Shown here one piece after another: positions 9,101 through 19,315 of a stretch of 64,000 nt of DNA. The stretch is from DATFQE01 sp963733845 (GTDB lineage: Bacteria; Actinomycetota; Thermoleophilia; Gaiellales; Gaiellaceae): the NCBI GenBank assembly GCA_963733845.1, contig CAVTEM010000012.1:310001-374000 (forward strand), in the 5' to 3' direction. Within the stretch, counting starts at the first letter, position 1; each line of letters begins with the position of its first letter. Made by a program: the position numbers and the translations under genes. The notes under the pieces were generated by a model. It made no database searches. It was given only the letters and a program-made list of their open reading frames with translations, and was not told the DNA's origin.

Positions 9101-11517
9101 TAAGAGCCTCGGAGGGCGTCGAGCTCCCGCCGGTAGCGGGCGAGCTTGTCGCGCTCGGCGTCGACGACGTCGGCGGGGGCGTTCGCGACGAAGCGGTCGT
9201 TCGCCAGCATGCGCTCACCGCGCTCGACCTCCTTGTGCAGGCGCGCGATCTCGGCCTCGGCGTCGCCGTTCGCCTTCACGCGGTCGGGGCGCACGACCGC
9301 CTCGAAGATGCGCCGCTCGTCCTCGTCGAGCGGGATCTGCACCTGGCTCCGGCGGAAGACGGCGGCCGCGATCTGCACCCGCTCGAGCGCATCGGCCTCG
9401 GCCGCGAAGCTGTCGTCGGCCTCCGGCCAGGAAGCGACGATCAGCCGCGACTCGCGGTCGGGGAGGTTCGACCAGATCTCCTCGGTCACGTGCGGCATCG
9501 CCGGGTGCAGCAGCTTCAGCAGCCGCTCGAGCGTGGCCAGCGCCGTCGCCCGCGCGTCCTCGTCCCCGTCGTAGAGCCGTGGCTTGATCGCTTCGGCGTA
9601 CCAGTCGCAGAAGTCGTCGAAGGTCAGGTGGTAGAGCCCGTCCGCGACCTTGGCGTAGTCGAACTCGCCCAGGTTCTGCTCGACCGCGGCCCGCTCCTGG
9701 TCGATGCGCGCGAGGATCCAGCGCTCGACGCGCTCACGCGGGCGCACCGCGGCTGTTGCGCCCTCGGTGTTCGCCAGGATCAGCCTGGCGACGTTCCAGA
9801 GCTTGTTCGCGAGCCGGCGCCCCTCCTCGACCGCGCCGATCGAGAAGCGGACGTCCTGGGCCGACGACATCTTCATCAGGCCGTAGCGCGTCGCGTCGGC
9901 GCCGTACTCCGAGATCGTGTCGTCGGGGTCGATGCCGGTCCCGAGCGACTTCGACATCCGCCGCCCGTCGGGTGCGAGCACCGTCGAGTAGATGATCACG
10001 TCGCGGAACGGCACCTCGCCCATCAGCTCGAGGCCCGCGAAGATCATGCGGTTCTCCCAGAGCCGGATGATCTCCCGCGCGGTGATGTTGAAGTCGCCGG
10101 GGTAGAAGCGCCGCAGGTCCGGCGTGTCCTCGGGCCAGCCGAGCGTGGCGAACGGCCAGAGGGCCGAGGAGAACCACGTGTCGAGCACGTCCGGGTCCCG
10201 CTGCAGCTCGGTCGAGCCACACTCGGCGCACGTGGAAGGCTCCTCTTCGGCCACCGTGATGTGGTCGTCCTGGCAGTACCAGGCCGGGATCTGATGGCCC
10301 CACCAGATCTGGCGCGAGATGTTCCAGTCCGGCGCGCTCTCGAGCGAGTCGACCGCGAACCTGTGCTGCGATGCCGGGTGGTAGGTCACCCGCCCGGATC
10401 CGAGGGCGTCGAGGGCGGGCCTCTTGAGCTCGTCCATGCGGCACCACCACTGCAGCGAGATCAGCGGCTCGATGCGGCTGCGGCAGCGGTCGCAGACGGC
10501 GACCTGGTGCCGGTAGGCCTCCCGCTGCTCCAGCTGACCCCGTTCCTCGCACCAGGCGAGGATCCGGCCGCCGGCAACCTCCTGTGTCAGGCCGGCCAGG
10601 TCGCCAGCGTCCGCGCTCATCAGACCGTCCGGGCCGATCACCATCGGCTCGGGCAGCTCGTGCGCTCGCCCGATCTCGAAGTCGGTCGGATCGTGGCCGG
10701 GCGTCACCTTGAGCGCGCCGGTGCCGAAGTCGGGCTCCACGCGCTCGTCGGCGATCACAGGCACCCGTCGCTCGACGTACGGCACGAGCACCTCGCGTCC
10801 GACGATGTCGCGGTAGCGCTCGTCCTCGGGGTGCACGGCCACGGCCACGTCCGCGAGGATCGTCGCCGGCCGAACGGTCGCGATCGTCAGGTGTCCCTCG
10901 CCGTCGGCGAACGGGTAGCGGACGTAGACCAGCTCGTCGTCGGCCTCCACGCGGTCGAGCTCGAGGTCGGAGAGCGACGAGGCGTGGAACGGGCACCAGT
11001 TCACGATCCGGTTGTCGCGGTAGAGCCAGCCGCGCTCCCACAGGTGGACGAAGTGGCGCATCACCGCGCGCTGGTACTCGGGGTCCATGGTCATCCGCTC
11101 GCGGCGGTAATCCATGGACGCGCCCACCCGCCGGAACTGGGTCATGATCGTCTGGCCGTAGCGGCGAAGCCAGTCCCAGACGAGCTCCACGAACGCCTCC
11201 CGACCGATCTCCTGCCGCGTCTTGCCCTCGCGCTCGAGCGCTTTCTCGACCACCGCCTGGGTGGAGATGCCCGCATGGTCGTAGCCCGGCTGGAAGAGGC
11301 AGTTGTAGCCCTGCATCCGCTTCCAGCGGATGAGCGAGTCGGCGAGCGTCAGCCCCATCGCGTGGCCGATGTGCAGATCACCCGTCACGTTGGGCGGCGG
11401 GTGCGCGTCGACGTAGGTGGGCCGGTCGTCGTCCGGGTCCGCCGCGTAGAGCCCCTCCGCCTCCCAGGTCTGCTGCCAGCGCTCCTCGACGCCCTGCGGG
11501 TTGTAGCGGGTCTCCAT
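9100..11517 (-). CDS. valS: Valyl-tRNA synthetase
   Basis: Class Ia synthetase charging tRNA-Val. The 805-aa product has the P-P-P-N-V-T-G-D-L-H-I-G-H signature (residues about 40-52), the editing domain, R-R-M-S-K-S-L-G-T-G as the KMSKS loop, the anticodon-binding helical domain, and a C-terminal coiled coil. Length is slightly below the usual 870-950 because of a compact C-terminal region. ATG at 11517 has the expected N-terminus (Y-N-P-x-x-V-E-x-x-W). It is followed by the reductase-like gene with a one-base overlap. Confidence 0.96.
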   Translation of the reverse strand: METRYNPQGVEERWQQTWEAEGLYAADPDDDRPTYVDAHPPPNVTGDLHIGHAMGLTLADSLIRWKRMQGYNCLFQPGYDHAGISTQAVVEKALEREGKTRQEIGREAFVELVWDWLRRYGQTIMTQFRRVGASMDYRRERMTMDPEYQRAVMRHFVHLWERGWLYRDNRIVNWCPFHASSLSDLELDRVEADDELVYVRYPFADGEGHLTIATVRPATILADVAVAVHPEDERYRDIVGREVLVPYVERRVPVIADERVEPDFGTGALKVTPGHDPTDFEIGRAHELPEPMVIGPDGLMSADAGDLAGLTQEVAGGRILAWCEERGQLEQREAYRHQVAVCDRCRSRIEPLISLQWWCRMDELKRPALDALGSGRVTYHPASQHRFAVDSLESAPDWNISRQIWWGHQIPAWYCQDDHITVAEEEPSTCAECGSTELQRDPDVLDTWFSSALWPFATLGWPEDTPDLRRFYPGDFNITAREIIRLWENRMIFAGLELMGEVPFRDVIIYSTVLAPDGRRMSKSLGTGIDPDDTISEYGADATRYGLMKMSSAQDVRFSIGAVEEGRRLANKLWNVARLILANTEGATAAVRPRERVERWILARIDQERAAVEQNLGEFDYAKVADGLYHLTFDDFCDWYAEAIKPRLYDGDEDARATALATLERLLKLLHPAMPHVTEEIWSNLPDRESRLIVASWPEADDSFAAEADALERVQIAAAVFRRSQVQIPLDEDERRIFEAVVRPDRVKANGDAEAEIARLHKEVERGERMLANDRFVANAPADVVDAERDKLARYRRELDALRGS

Positions 11518-11614
11518 CAGCCGATCCTAGTCAGGAGGAGGCCGCCGACCCTCCGGTCGAATTCGCCGGGCCGCGGAGGCCCGCAGATCAGGTCAGGCAG
11601 CGACTATGCCCGGA

Positions 11615-12895
<1,281 letters not shown>

Positions 12896-13002
12896 TTCTC
12901 TCCTTTTACCCCGTTTTCAGCGCCGACTAGTGCCGCGTCCAGTGACACTGCCGCGTTTCTCGGTCGCGAGCACCAAGCCAGGGGCCGCACTCGCCCGCCG
13001 TC

Positions 13003-13022
13003 AAAGGCTCTCTGCAGCCTTT
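13003..13022 (-). terminator. Hairpin between clpP and clpX
   Basis: Seven-base-pair perfect stem (AAAGGCT at 13003-13009 with AGCCTTT at 13016-13022) and a 6-nt loop in the 198-nt clpP-clpX spacer. There is no clear U-tract, so this may be an attenuator, a processing site or nothing. It is the only notable structure in the spacer. Confidence 0.3.
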
Positions 13023-13093
13023 GCAAGGGCGAGGGTGGTTCCTGGCGCCGCGTGATCGCGGACGGAGACCGGCGTGTGTTGCTGGATGTGGCA

Positions 13094-13717
13094 CTAATCC
13101 TGGCGCGTCTTTCTATGCTCGATCACGCTGTCGATGATCCCGTACTCCTTGGCCTCCTCGGCGGTCATGAAGTAGTCCCGCTCCATGTCCTTCGAGACCT
13201 TCTCCAGATCCGTACCGGTGTGCTTGGACATGATCTCCTCGAGCCGGCGCTTCAGGGCGATCGTCTCACGCGCGTGAATCTCGATGTCGGTGGCCTGCCC
13301 CTGGAAGCCGCCCCACACCTGGTGGATCAGGATCTTGGCGTTCGGCAGGGCCATCCGCTTTCCTTTCGCGCCGCCGCCGAGCAGGAGCGCACCCATGCTC
13401 ATCGCGATTCCGACGCAGATCGTCTGCACGTCCGGCTTGATGAACTGCATCGTGTCGTAGATCGCGAGCCCGTGGTACACCGAACCGCCCGGCGAGTTGA
13501 TGTAGAGGAAGATGTCCTTGTCCGGGTCCTCGGACTCCAGGTGGAGCAGCTGGGCGACGATCAAGTTCGCGATCTGGTCGTCGATGGGCGTGCCGAGGAA
13601 GATGATCCGCTCGTTGAGCAGGCGCGAGTAGATGTCGAACGCTCGCTCCCCGCGCGAGGTCTGCTCGATCACCATCGGGATCATCGGGCTCATTCGGGGC
13701 TCATACGGCTGTCTCAT
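13094..13717 (-). CDS. clpP: ATP-dependent Clp protease proteolytic subunit ClpP
   Basis: Serine peptidase of the Clp machine, 207 aa. The catalytic triad is visible as S107 in G-I-A-M-S-M-G-A, H132 in I-H-Q, and D181 in the D-M-E-R-D-Y-F-M block. ATG at 13717 is chosen because an A-A-G-G-A-G site lies six bases upstream and the ATGA overlaps the tig stop; an internal ATG at 13693 is possible. The longer reading frame upstream runs inside tig. The order tig-clpP-clpX is the classic bacterial arrangement. Confidence 0.96.
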   Translation of the reverse strand: MRQPYEPRMSPMIPMVIEQTSRGERAFDIYSRLLNERIIFLGTPIDDQIANLIVAQLLHLESEDPDKDIFLYINSPGGSVYHGLAIYDTMQFIKPDVQTICVGIAMSMGALLLGGGAKGKRMALPNAKILIHQVWGGFQGQATDIEIHARETIALKRRLEEIMSKHTGTDLEKVSKDMERDYFMTAEEAKEYGIIDSVIEHRKTRQD

Positions 13718-15075
13718 GCAGGCTCCTTCTCGCCGGGGGTCCACAATTTCGGAGCGCCTTCGGGCTTCTCCTGCCCGGGCGTCCACAGCTTCTCTCGCGC
13801 CTGTGCGAGCTCGACGGGAATCCGCTTCACCTCGGCGGCCACCCGGTCGAGCGCGGCGCGCAGGCGCAGGTCCGTGCGCAGGGTCTCGTGGCGCCCGCTG
13901 TGCCAGAGCTGCTCGATCAGCTCGTCGGGATCCTCCTCGTCCGTGAGCTCCGCCTGCTCGCGGATGAATGCGCGCAGCTCGTCGTCCGAGACCTCGATCC
14001 CGAGCTGCTCGGCCACGGCCTCGAGCACGAGCTCGCGCGCCAGCGAGCGCCGCGCGTCGGCGAGCATGCGCTCCTGGATCTGCTCGGCGGTCTCCCCCGT
14101 CAGGGCGAGGTAGGTCTCGACCGAGATCCCCCGGCGCTCGAGCCCGTCGACGAAGGCGCGGATCAGGTTGCCGGCGCGGCTCTCGACCAGCGCGTCGGAG
14201 ACCTCGATGCCCGAGGCCTCGACGAGCGCGTCGACGGCGGCGCCGCGAAACTCGCCCTCGAGCTCCTCCTCGATCTGCTCGCGCAGGCGGCCCTCGATGT
14301 CGCCGCTCAGCTCCTCGAGCGTGGCGAACTCGCTGGCGGCCTTGGCGAGCTCGTCGTCGAGCGGAGGCAGCACGGGCTCCTTGATCTCTTTCACCGTCAC
14401 GTCGACGGTGCGGCGCTCGCCGTCGCTGCCGTACTCGATCGCCCTGGTGTCGCCCATGCTCATGCCGCCGAGTCCGGCCTCCAGCTCGGGCAGTAGCCGA
14501 CCGGCGCCGAGCGTGACGACGAGGTCGCGCTGGGCCTCGCCCTCACTCCCGTCGACGTCGATCACGAGCGCGTCGCCCTCCTGGGCGCCGCGGCCCTCGA
14601 CCGGCACGAGCTCCGCGACGGAGCTGCGCAGCGCCTCGAGCTCGTGCTCGACCAGCTCCTCCGGAACGTCCGGCTCGGGAGCAGGCACCTCGAGCTGCGT
14701 CCAGTCGGCCGGGACGGCCTTCGGCTGCACGCCGACCTCGGCGGTGAAAGCGAACGGGGCCTCGCTCGAGCTCGGCAGGTCGTAGTCGTAGCTCGGCTGC
14801 GTCACCGGCCGGATGCGCGAGTCGGCGGCCGCGTTCCAGAACCAGCCGCCGATGTGGCTGTCCACGGCCTCGCTCATCAGGCGCTCCTTGCCGACCCGGG
14901 AGATCAGCACCGGCATCGGCACCTTGCCCTTGCGGAACCCGGGAATCTTGAGGCTTCCGGCCAGGTCCGACGCCGCATGCTCGACGGCGTGCTTGACGTC
15001 CGCGCTCGGTACCTCGACGGTGAGGCGAACGCGGTCTCCGCCCAGCTCCTCGACCTGCGTCTGCACCCAGACCAT
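13714..15075 (-). CDS. tig: Trigger factor (ribosome-associated chaperone)
   Basis: Peptidyl-prolyl isomerase/chaperone docking at ribosomal protein L23. The 453-aa product has the N-terminal ribosome-binding signature G-F-R-K-G-K-V-P (about residues 46-53), a central FKBP-type domain opening at the G-D-A-L-V-I-D-V block, and a long helical C-terminal domain rich in E, A and L. It begins with ATG at 15075 and ends with an ATGA overlap onto clpP. Two imperfect repeats of K-L-W-T-P-G occur in the last 30 residues, an oddity of the tail. Confidence 0.95.
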   Translation of the reverse strand: MVWVQTQVEELGGDRVRLTVEVPSADVKHAVEHAASDLAGSLKIPGFRKGKVPMPVLISRVGKERLMSEAVDSHIGGWFWNAAADSRIRPVTQPSYDYDLPSSSEAPFAFTAEVGVQPKAVPADWTQLEVPAPEPDVPEELVEHELEALRSSVAELVPVEGRGAQEGDALVIDVDGSEGEAQRDLVVTLGAGRLLPELEAGLGGMSMGDTRAIEYGSDGERRTVDVTVKEIKEPVLPPLDDELAKAASEFATLEELSGDIEGRLREQIEEELEGEFRGAAVDALVEASGIEVSDALVESRAGNLIRAFVDGLERRGISVETYLALTGETAEQIQERMLADARRSLARELVLEAVAEQLGIEVSDDELRAFIREQAELTDEEDPDELIEQLWHSGRHETLRTDLRLRAALDRVAAEVKRIPVELAQAREKLWTPGQEKPEGAPKLWTPGEKEPA

Positions 15076-15209
15076 TCAACCAGAACCCTTTCGGGCCACG
15101 GGTTTCCTCGAACGGGTGGAGTGCCCGCACGCCTCTCGGGAAACGAGGCGTCGGACTCGAATACGGGCAGCGCGTACAGTGCGGCACAGACAGACGACAA
15201 GGAGCCCCT

Positions 15210-16949
15210 TTGCAGCGGGTTGTTGAGTACGGCGGCTACGTCAACCTGGTGCTGTTCACCGTGGTGGCGCTGGTCGCGCTACGGCAGTGGCGACTGGGCC
15301 GCGGGAGAGCCGGGCTCTGGGCCGCACTCACGTTCGGGACGCTCGCGCTCGTCGTCGACCTGGCCCCACTGGTCGACGAGACGCCCGACGCGCCGCTGGA
15401 GACATTCCTCCAACGGACGCTGATCGCCGCGCTCGTCCTCTTCCCCTACCTGCTCTATCGCTTCAGCACCGCCTTCGAGCCACCGCCGCGCCGCTTGGAG
15501 CAGGGGCTCGGGCTGATGACGATCGTCGTTCTCGCCTGGACGTACGCGCTCCCCGAGATCCCGGCCGATGGCGAGCCGCGCTCGGCCGGCTTCACGGCCT
15601 TCGTCATCGCCTTCCTGCTGCACTGGACGATCCTCGCCGTCGTCGTCGCCGTCCGACTCTGGCGTGGGGCTCGCGCTGCCCCCAGCGTCGCCCGCCGCCG
15701 GCTCCAGCTCCTGGCCGCGGCCGCGGTAACGATCACTGCCGCGGTCGTCCTGGCCGGCGCGGGCGGCGAGAGCGGCTCTGCGCTCTCGCTCGCCGTCACG
15801 CTGCTCGCCACGCTCAGCGCGCTCGGGTTCCTCGTCGGCGTGGCGCCTCCGCCCCTGCTCCGGCTGGCCTGGCGACGCCCCGAGAACCAACGGCTGCAGG
15901 CGGCGATCTCCGGCCTGATGGGCGCGGCCACCGAGGAGGAGGTCGCCGCCCAGGTGGCGCAGCCGATGGCTGCGATCGTGGGCGCCCGGGCGCATCGCGC
16001 TGCTCGACCCGGAGGGTCGCCTGATCGGCGCGCACGGGGCGTCCGAGGAGATGCTCGAGCTCCGCGACGAGGACGCCGAGGAGATCGTCGACGTCGACGT
16101 GGCCTTCGGCAGCCTGGTCGTCTGGACGAGCCGCTACTCCCCCTACTTCGGCGGCGAGGAGCTGCGGCTGCTCCGCACCCTCGGCGCGCTGACGGGCCTC
16201 GCCCTCGACCGCTCCCGCCTCTATGCGCAGGAGCGGGAGGCACGGCTGGCGCTCGAGCGCGCGGACGAGCTGAAGTCGAACTTCATTGCACTCGCCGCCC
16301 ACGAGCTGCGCACGCCCGTCACGAGCATCAACGGCGTGATCCAAACCCTCCACTCGCGAGGCGACCTGTTGGAACCCAGCCAGCGGAGCGTGCTCCGCGA
16401 GACGCTGCGCGACCAGGGCCGCCGGCTCGGCGTGCTCGTCGAGCAGCTGCTCGACCTGTCACGGCTCGACGCCGAGGCGATCTCGATCGACCCGCAGCTG
16501 CTCCAGGTGCGGGAGCGCGTCGAGGAGCTCGTCCGCTCGACGGCCGGCGAGCGCGCCCGCGACGTGCAGGTCGAGGTACCCGAGGATCTGGAGGCCAGCG
16601 TCGACCCCGCCGCCTTCGACCGCATCCTCGGCAATCTCGTCGCGAACGCGCTGCGCTACGGCGAGCCGCCCGTGATCGTCCGGGCCGAGCAGCGCGACCG
16701 CCACTTCCGCCTCGCGGTCGAGGACCGCGGCCCCGGGGTGCCGCCCGAGTTCGTGCCCGACCTGTTCGAGCGCTTCACGCGCAGCACGCATCGCGCACGA
16801 GCGCGGCGTGGGCACCGGCCTCGGCCTGGCGATCGCGCGCTCGTACGCGAACGCCCACAGCGGCGAGCTGGTCTACGAGCCGGCGTCCCCGACGGGAGCG
16901 TGCTTCGAGCTCGTGCTCCCGGGCGCCAACGGCCACGGCGACGACGTGA
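15210..16949 (+). CDS. Membrane sensor histidine kinase with GAF domain, two or more frameshifts
   Basis: Multi-span N-terminal region (about six to seven helices, 15220-15850), then a GAF-like domain, a HisKA domain with the phospho-acceptor in A-A-H-E-L-R-T-P-V-T, and a HATPase domain with N-L-V-A-N-A-L-R-Y and G-T-G-L-G-L-A-I-A-R. These parts lie in three successive frames that change near 15985 (within GCCCGGGCG) and near 16790. The last frame runs on into the antisense strand of tRNA-Leu, whereas the first frame stops at 16949, so a third shift is likely. With the indels corrected this is an ordinary kinase of about 580 aa. No partner receiver gene is adjacent. Confidence 0.78.
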   Translation: MQRVVEYGGYVNLVLFTVVALVALRQWRLGRGRAGLWAALTFGTLALVVDLAPLVDETPDAPLETFLQRTLIAALVLFPYLLYRFSTAFEPPPRRLEQGLGLMTIVVLAWTYALPEIPADGEPRSAGFTAFVIAFLLHWTILAVVVAVRLWRGARAAPSVARRRLQLLAAAAVTITAAVVLAGAGGESGSALSLAVTLLATLSALGFLVGVAPPPLLRLAWRRPENQRLQAAISGLMGAATEEEVAAQVAQPMAAIVGARAHRAARPGGSPDRRARGVRGDARAPRRGRRGDRRRRRGLRQPGRLDEPLLPLLRRRGAAAAPHPRRADGPRPRPLPPLCAGAGGTAGARARGRAEVELHCTRRPRAAHARHEHQRRDPNPPLARRPVGTQPAERAPRDAARPGPPARRARRAAARPVTARRRGDLDRPAAAPGAGARRGARPLDGRRARPRRAGRGTRGSGGQRRPRRLRPHPRQSRRERAALRRAARDRPGRAARPPLPPRGRGPRPRGAARVRARPVRALHAQHASRTSAAWAPASAWRSRARTRTPTAASWSTSRRPRRERASSSCSRAPTATATT

Positions 16950-17008
16950 GGGCTCACCGGCTCCGCTCGTATCGGCGTTCAGTAAGGCTCGGTCTCGAGC
17001 GGCTGAGG

Positions 17009-17093
17009 TGCGGGCGAGAGGACTCGAACCTCCAAGGGCCAGTGGCCCAACGGGACCTAAACCCGCCGCGTCTGCCAGTTCCGCCACGCCCGC
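17009..17093 (-). tRNA. tRNA-Leu (anticodon TAG)
   Basis: Eighty-five-nt cloverleaf on the minus strand: acceptor GCGGGCG pairs with CGCCCGC, the anticodon loop is TTTAGGT on a CGGG/CCCG stem, a long variable arm (GGGCCACTGGCCC) marks a class II tRNA, and the T-loop is TTCGAGT. Discriminator A; CCA is not encoded. Confidence 0.95.
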
Positions 17094-17130
17094 GAACGCA
17101 CAGGATATTCGCCGCTGCGGGCTAGGCGTT

Positions 17131-17152
17131 TCTCGGCAAGCTCGCGCCGAGA
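17131..17152. terminator. Short inverted repeat downstream of kinase/tRNA-Leu region
   Basis: TCTCGGC (17131-17137) is the perfect inverse of GCCGAGA (17146-17152) with an 8-nt loop. No U-run follows, so terminator function is tentative. Confidence 0.3.
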
Positions 17153-17245
17153 AGGCGGCTTCCTAAGGGCGTCGACGGTTCCGGCGTTTCACCCGGGAAC
17201 GTTCGGGTAGCCGAGGGGTTCGTCCAACTATCAAAGGGGGATCGG

Positions 17246-17587
17246 ATGGCTACGACAGACATCTGGACATACCGTGAGCAGACGTGGGGCACGACCGACC
17301 TCACCGGCTATTCGGTCGAGGCGACCGACGGCGGCATCGGCAAGGTCGACGAGGCCACCAACGAGATCGGCGGGAGCTTCATCGTCGTCGACACCGGCCC
17401 GTGGATCTTCGGCAAGAAAGTGATGCTGCCGGCCGGAGTGATCGACCGCATCGACGCCGACAGCGAGACGATCTTCGTCAGCCTGACGAAGGACGAGATC
17501 AAGAACGCGCCCGAGTTCGACGAGGACCGGTACACCGACGAGGCGTATCGCTCGGAGCTCGGCGGGTACTACGGCCGCGGCGCGTAA
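17246..17587 (+). CDS. PRC-barrel domain protein
   Basis: A 113-aa soluble protein with one PRC-barrel-like domain in the N-terminal two thirds (D-L-T-G-Y-S-V through I-F-V-S-L-T-K-D-E-I) and an acidic, tyrosine-rich tail. PRC barrels occur in photosynthetic reaction-centre H subunits, RimM and many small stress-linked bacterial proteins; this is the latter kind. ATG at 17246 has an A-A-A-G-G-G-G-G tract about seven bases upstream. It is monocistronic with a strong terminator after it. Specific function unknown. Confidence 0.85.
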   Translation: MATTDIWTYREQTWGTTDLTGYSVEATDGGIGKVDEATNEIGGSFIVVDTGPWIFGKKVMLPAGVIDRIDADSETIFVSLTKDEIKNAPEFDEDRYTDEAYRSELGGYYGRGA

Positions 17588-17609
17588 CGCCGAGGCCGCT
17601 GCGGTAGCT

Positions 17610-17640
17610 GAGGGCCGGGCATTCGCCCGGCCCTCTTCTC
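17610..17640 (+). terminator. Intrinsic terminator after PRC-barrel gene
   Basis: Perfect 11-bp GC-rich stem (17610-17620 with 17625-17635), ATTC loop, then TTCTC. It sits between the PRC-barrel gene and the convergent minus-strand gene that ends at 17640. Confidence 0.75.
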
Positions 17641-17921
17641 TAGGAGAAGAGCGGGAGGTAGCGGGCACGCCACTCGTCGTCCGGAATCGAGCGGCGGAAG
17701 AAGGTCTCCAGCACGTCGCGCGGCGAGCAGCCCTCGAGGCGGGCGACCAGGCAGGTCACGGCCGCCAGCAGGTACGACAGCAGCTCCGGGTCCAGGCGGG
17801 CGACGCGGAGGCCCTCCTCGAAGGCCCAGATCATCCGCTCGGCGTCGGGGCCACCGCCTTGGGCGCGGACGGCCGCGGCGAGGCCCTCGAGGTCGAACGA
17901 CTCCCAGTCCACCGATTCCAT
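17640..17921 (-). CDS. Small helical hypothetical protein (93 aa)
   Basis: Not recognised. The product is acidic, predicted all-helical, with an N-terminal E-S-V-D-W-E-S-F-D block and a C-terminal W-R-A-R-Y-L-P-L-F block; two cysteines (in T-C-L-V and E-G-C-S-P) have no metal-binding spacing. The frame has typical actinobacterial codon use and a clean ATG at 17921. It is convergent with the PRC-barrel gene. Confidence 0.6.
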   Translation of the reverse strand: MESVDWESFDLEGLAAAVRAQGGGPDAERMIWAFEEGLRVARLDPELLSYLLAAVTCLVARLEGCSPRDVLETFFRRSIPDDEWRARYLPLFS

Positions 17922-17980
17922 TGGTTCAGTATCGGCAGGAGCCCGGACATGGACAAGAGAGCGGCGACGAGTGAGAGCTC

Positions 17981-18547
17981 CTAGGCGCAGCCTTCGTCCA
18001 GGAGAACCGCGCCCCTCGTACCGAAGACGATCTGCGTGACGCGCTTGCCCGGGCTCACGTCGAAGCGAAGCTCCCAGTGCGGTGCCCGCGCGCGGCGCAG
18101 GAAGTACTGGCGCCCGCCGTGGACGTAGCGGTCGGGTCGCGAGCGGAGCGTGGAGTGGGCGGCCCGCAGCTGCGCCAGCGTCGACCCGATCCGGATCCCC
18201 TTCCCGGTGACCGCTCCGCGGCGGAGGAAGAGCGCTCCGAAACGGTCACGCGGCATGAAGAGGGCGTATCCCTCCAGGCCGGATCGGCCGAGGAAGGCCT
18301 GACCGCAATCCGGCCGCACCTCGTAGGTCGGGCGCAGCCGCGTCCCCCAACGCTCGGAAAGGGCTGCTGCGCTCAACCCGGGCTGCGCGCCCGCGACGCC
18401 GTCCAGCGTGACGCGCAGCGGAGCCCCGATCGCGGCCGCGGCGGCGCTCGCGACGGCGAACGCGATTGCAAGCGCGAGAACGCTTACGAGTGTTTCGAGA
18501 GGAATCGAAGTCAGGTGCGTCGATCGTCGGTGGGCAGAAGAGCGCAC
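17981..18547 (-). CDS. Secreted hypothetical protein
   Basis: A 188-aa protein with an N-terminal basic stretch and hydrophobic helix (about residues 18-40) ending in small residues, consistent with a Sec signal peptide or anchor. The mature part has two cysteines (in P-D-C-G-Q and the terminal E-G-C-A) that could form a disulfide, and a G-x-x-I-G-S-T-L-A-Q-L-R-A block seen in bacterial secreted proteins of unknown role. It is divergently placed from the VOC gene across 86 nt. Confidence 0.68.
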   Translation of the reverse strand: MRSSAHRRSTHLTSIPLETLVSVLALAIAFAVASAAAAAIGAPLRVTLDGVAGAQPGLSAAALSERWGTRLRPTYEVRPDCGQAFLGRSGLEGYALFMPRDRFGALFLRRGAVTGKGIRIGSTLAQLRAAHSTLRSRPDRYVHGGRQYFLRRARAPHWELRFDVSPGKRVTQIVFGTRGAVLLDEGCA

Positions 18548-18633
18548 GAGGCGATCATGCCCCGCCTTCGCTCTCCGTAGGCGTGCTCGATCACCAGGGC
18601 CGTGCTCGTGGTCGCATCAGTACAGTCACCGCG

Positions 18634-19023
18634 ATGTTCACCGGCTTCCAAGTCAACCTGTATGCCGATGAGGTCGAACCGGGCGTGGCCTTCTACGCTG
18701 CGTTGGGTTTCGAGGAGACCTACCGGTACGCCCCGGCGGGTGAGCCGCTGCACGTCGAGCTCAGGAACGGTGGGCTGACGATCGGTATCGCCTCGGTGCG
18801 GGCCTCCCGCGACGAGCACGGCCTGGAGGTGTCGCAGGAGGGCGGGGCGATGGAGATCGTGCTCTGGTGCGAGGACGTGGACGTGGCGTACGCTCAGGCA
18901 CTCGCCGCGGGAGCCACGGCGATGCGCGAGCCGCACGACTTCCAGGAGGGCCGGCTCCGCGTGGGCTGGGTGATGGACCCGCTCGGCAACCCGCTCGAGC
19001 TCGTGCAGGCCCGTGAGCGGTAG
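18634..19023 (+). CDS. Glyoxalase/VOC-fold protein
   Basis: A 129-aa vicinal-oxygen-chelate protein with the N-terminal F-Q-V-N-L-Y-A-D block, two beta-alpha-beta-beta-beta modules and the terminal D-P-L-G-N-P-L-E-L-V motif carrying the last metal-ligand glutamate. ATG at 18634 is chosen; the upstream reading frame lies in the divergent promoter region. VOC proteins include lyases, dioxygenases and drug-binding proteins, and no specific substrate can be inferred. The gene ends 12 nt before the island boundary repeat. Confidence 0.85.
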   Translation: MFTGFQVNLYADEVEPGVAFYAALGFEETYRYAPAGEPLHVELRNGGLTIGIASVRASRDEHGLEVSQEGGAMEIVLWCEDVDVAYAQALAAGATAMREPHDFQEGRLRVGWVMDPLGNPLELVQARER

Positions 19024-19035
19024 AGCAGGTCGCAG

Positions 19036-19049
19036 TGGCCCCGGGAGGA
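19036..19049 (-). repeat. attachment-site-like copy of the tRNA-Arg 3' end
   Basis: TGGCCCCGGGAGGA here is identical and in the same orientation to the 3' end of tRNA-Arg(TCG) at 23567-23580. The next base mismatches and the following one matches again. Together with the integrase remnant 130 nt away it looks like the distal att site of an integrated element. Confidence 0.6.
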
Positions 19050-19085
19050 CTCCAAGCAGCCTGCTAATCGGCCCTTTTTCGGCCT

Positions 19086-19109
19086 CGGGGACAGCACCGG
19101 GGACAGCAC
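19086..19109. repeat. Twelve-bp tandem repeat, two copies
   Basis: CGGGGACAGCAC occurs twice head to tail (19086-19097 and 19098-19109), with a partial third copy after it, inside the left end of the island. Confidence 0.8.
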
Positions 19110-19140
19110 CGGACGGCACGTTCAGCACGCGCGAACCGTG

Positions 19141-19164
19141 CTGTCGAGAGGACGCTCTCGACAG
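19141..19164 (-). terminator. Perfect 10-bp hairpin beyond the integrase remnant
   Basis: CTGTCGAGAG and CTCTCGACAG form a perfect stem with a GACG loop. It lies 18 nt past the stop of the minus-strand integrase remnant, where a terminator would be. No clear T-tract. Confidence 0.5.
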
Positions 19165-19181
19165 CTTCGGCGGACGGCGGC

Positions 19182-19277
19182 TTAGCCCAGCGCGAGGAGC
19201 GCTGGGTAGTCGATCTCGCGCTCGTCGGTCAGGACGTGCGCGTACGTGTCGGCGGTGACGGAGAGGCGGGCAGAGTG
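19182..19277 (-). pseudogene. Tyrosine recombinase (phage integrase) C-terminal remnant
   Basis: About 31 codons ending at the TAA at 19182 match the end of site-specific integrases: C-H-S-A-R-L-S-V-T-A-D-T-Y-A-H-V-L, containing the catalytic tyrosine, then an acidic tail. The catalytic R-K-H-R residues and the rest of the protein are absent; upstream the frame passes into unrelated DNA next to the GNAT stop. It is therefore a relic, placed beside the att-like repeat as expected for a tRNA-integrated element. Confidence 0.72.
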
Positions 19278-19315
19278 GCAACGAAAGTGGCAACAGGCGT
19301 GGCGACGGCCTGCGC

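Noticed and set aside
16950..17125. Kinase C-terminal extension reading through antisense tRNA-Leu
   Set aside because: The kinase fold is complete by about 16930 and a further frame error leading to the stop at 16949 is more plausible.
19086..19109. Tandem repeat as a CRISPR array
   Set aside because: Two adjacent 12-bp units without spacers or cas genes; no CRISPR array was seen anywhere in the window.
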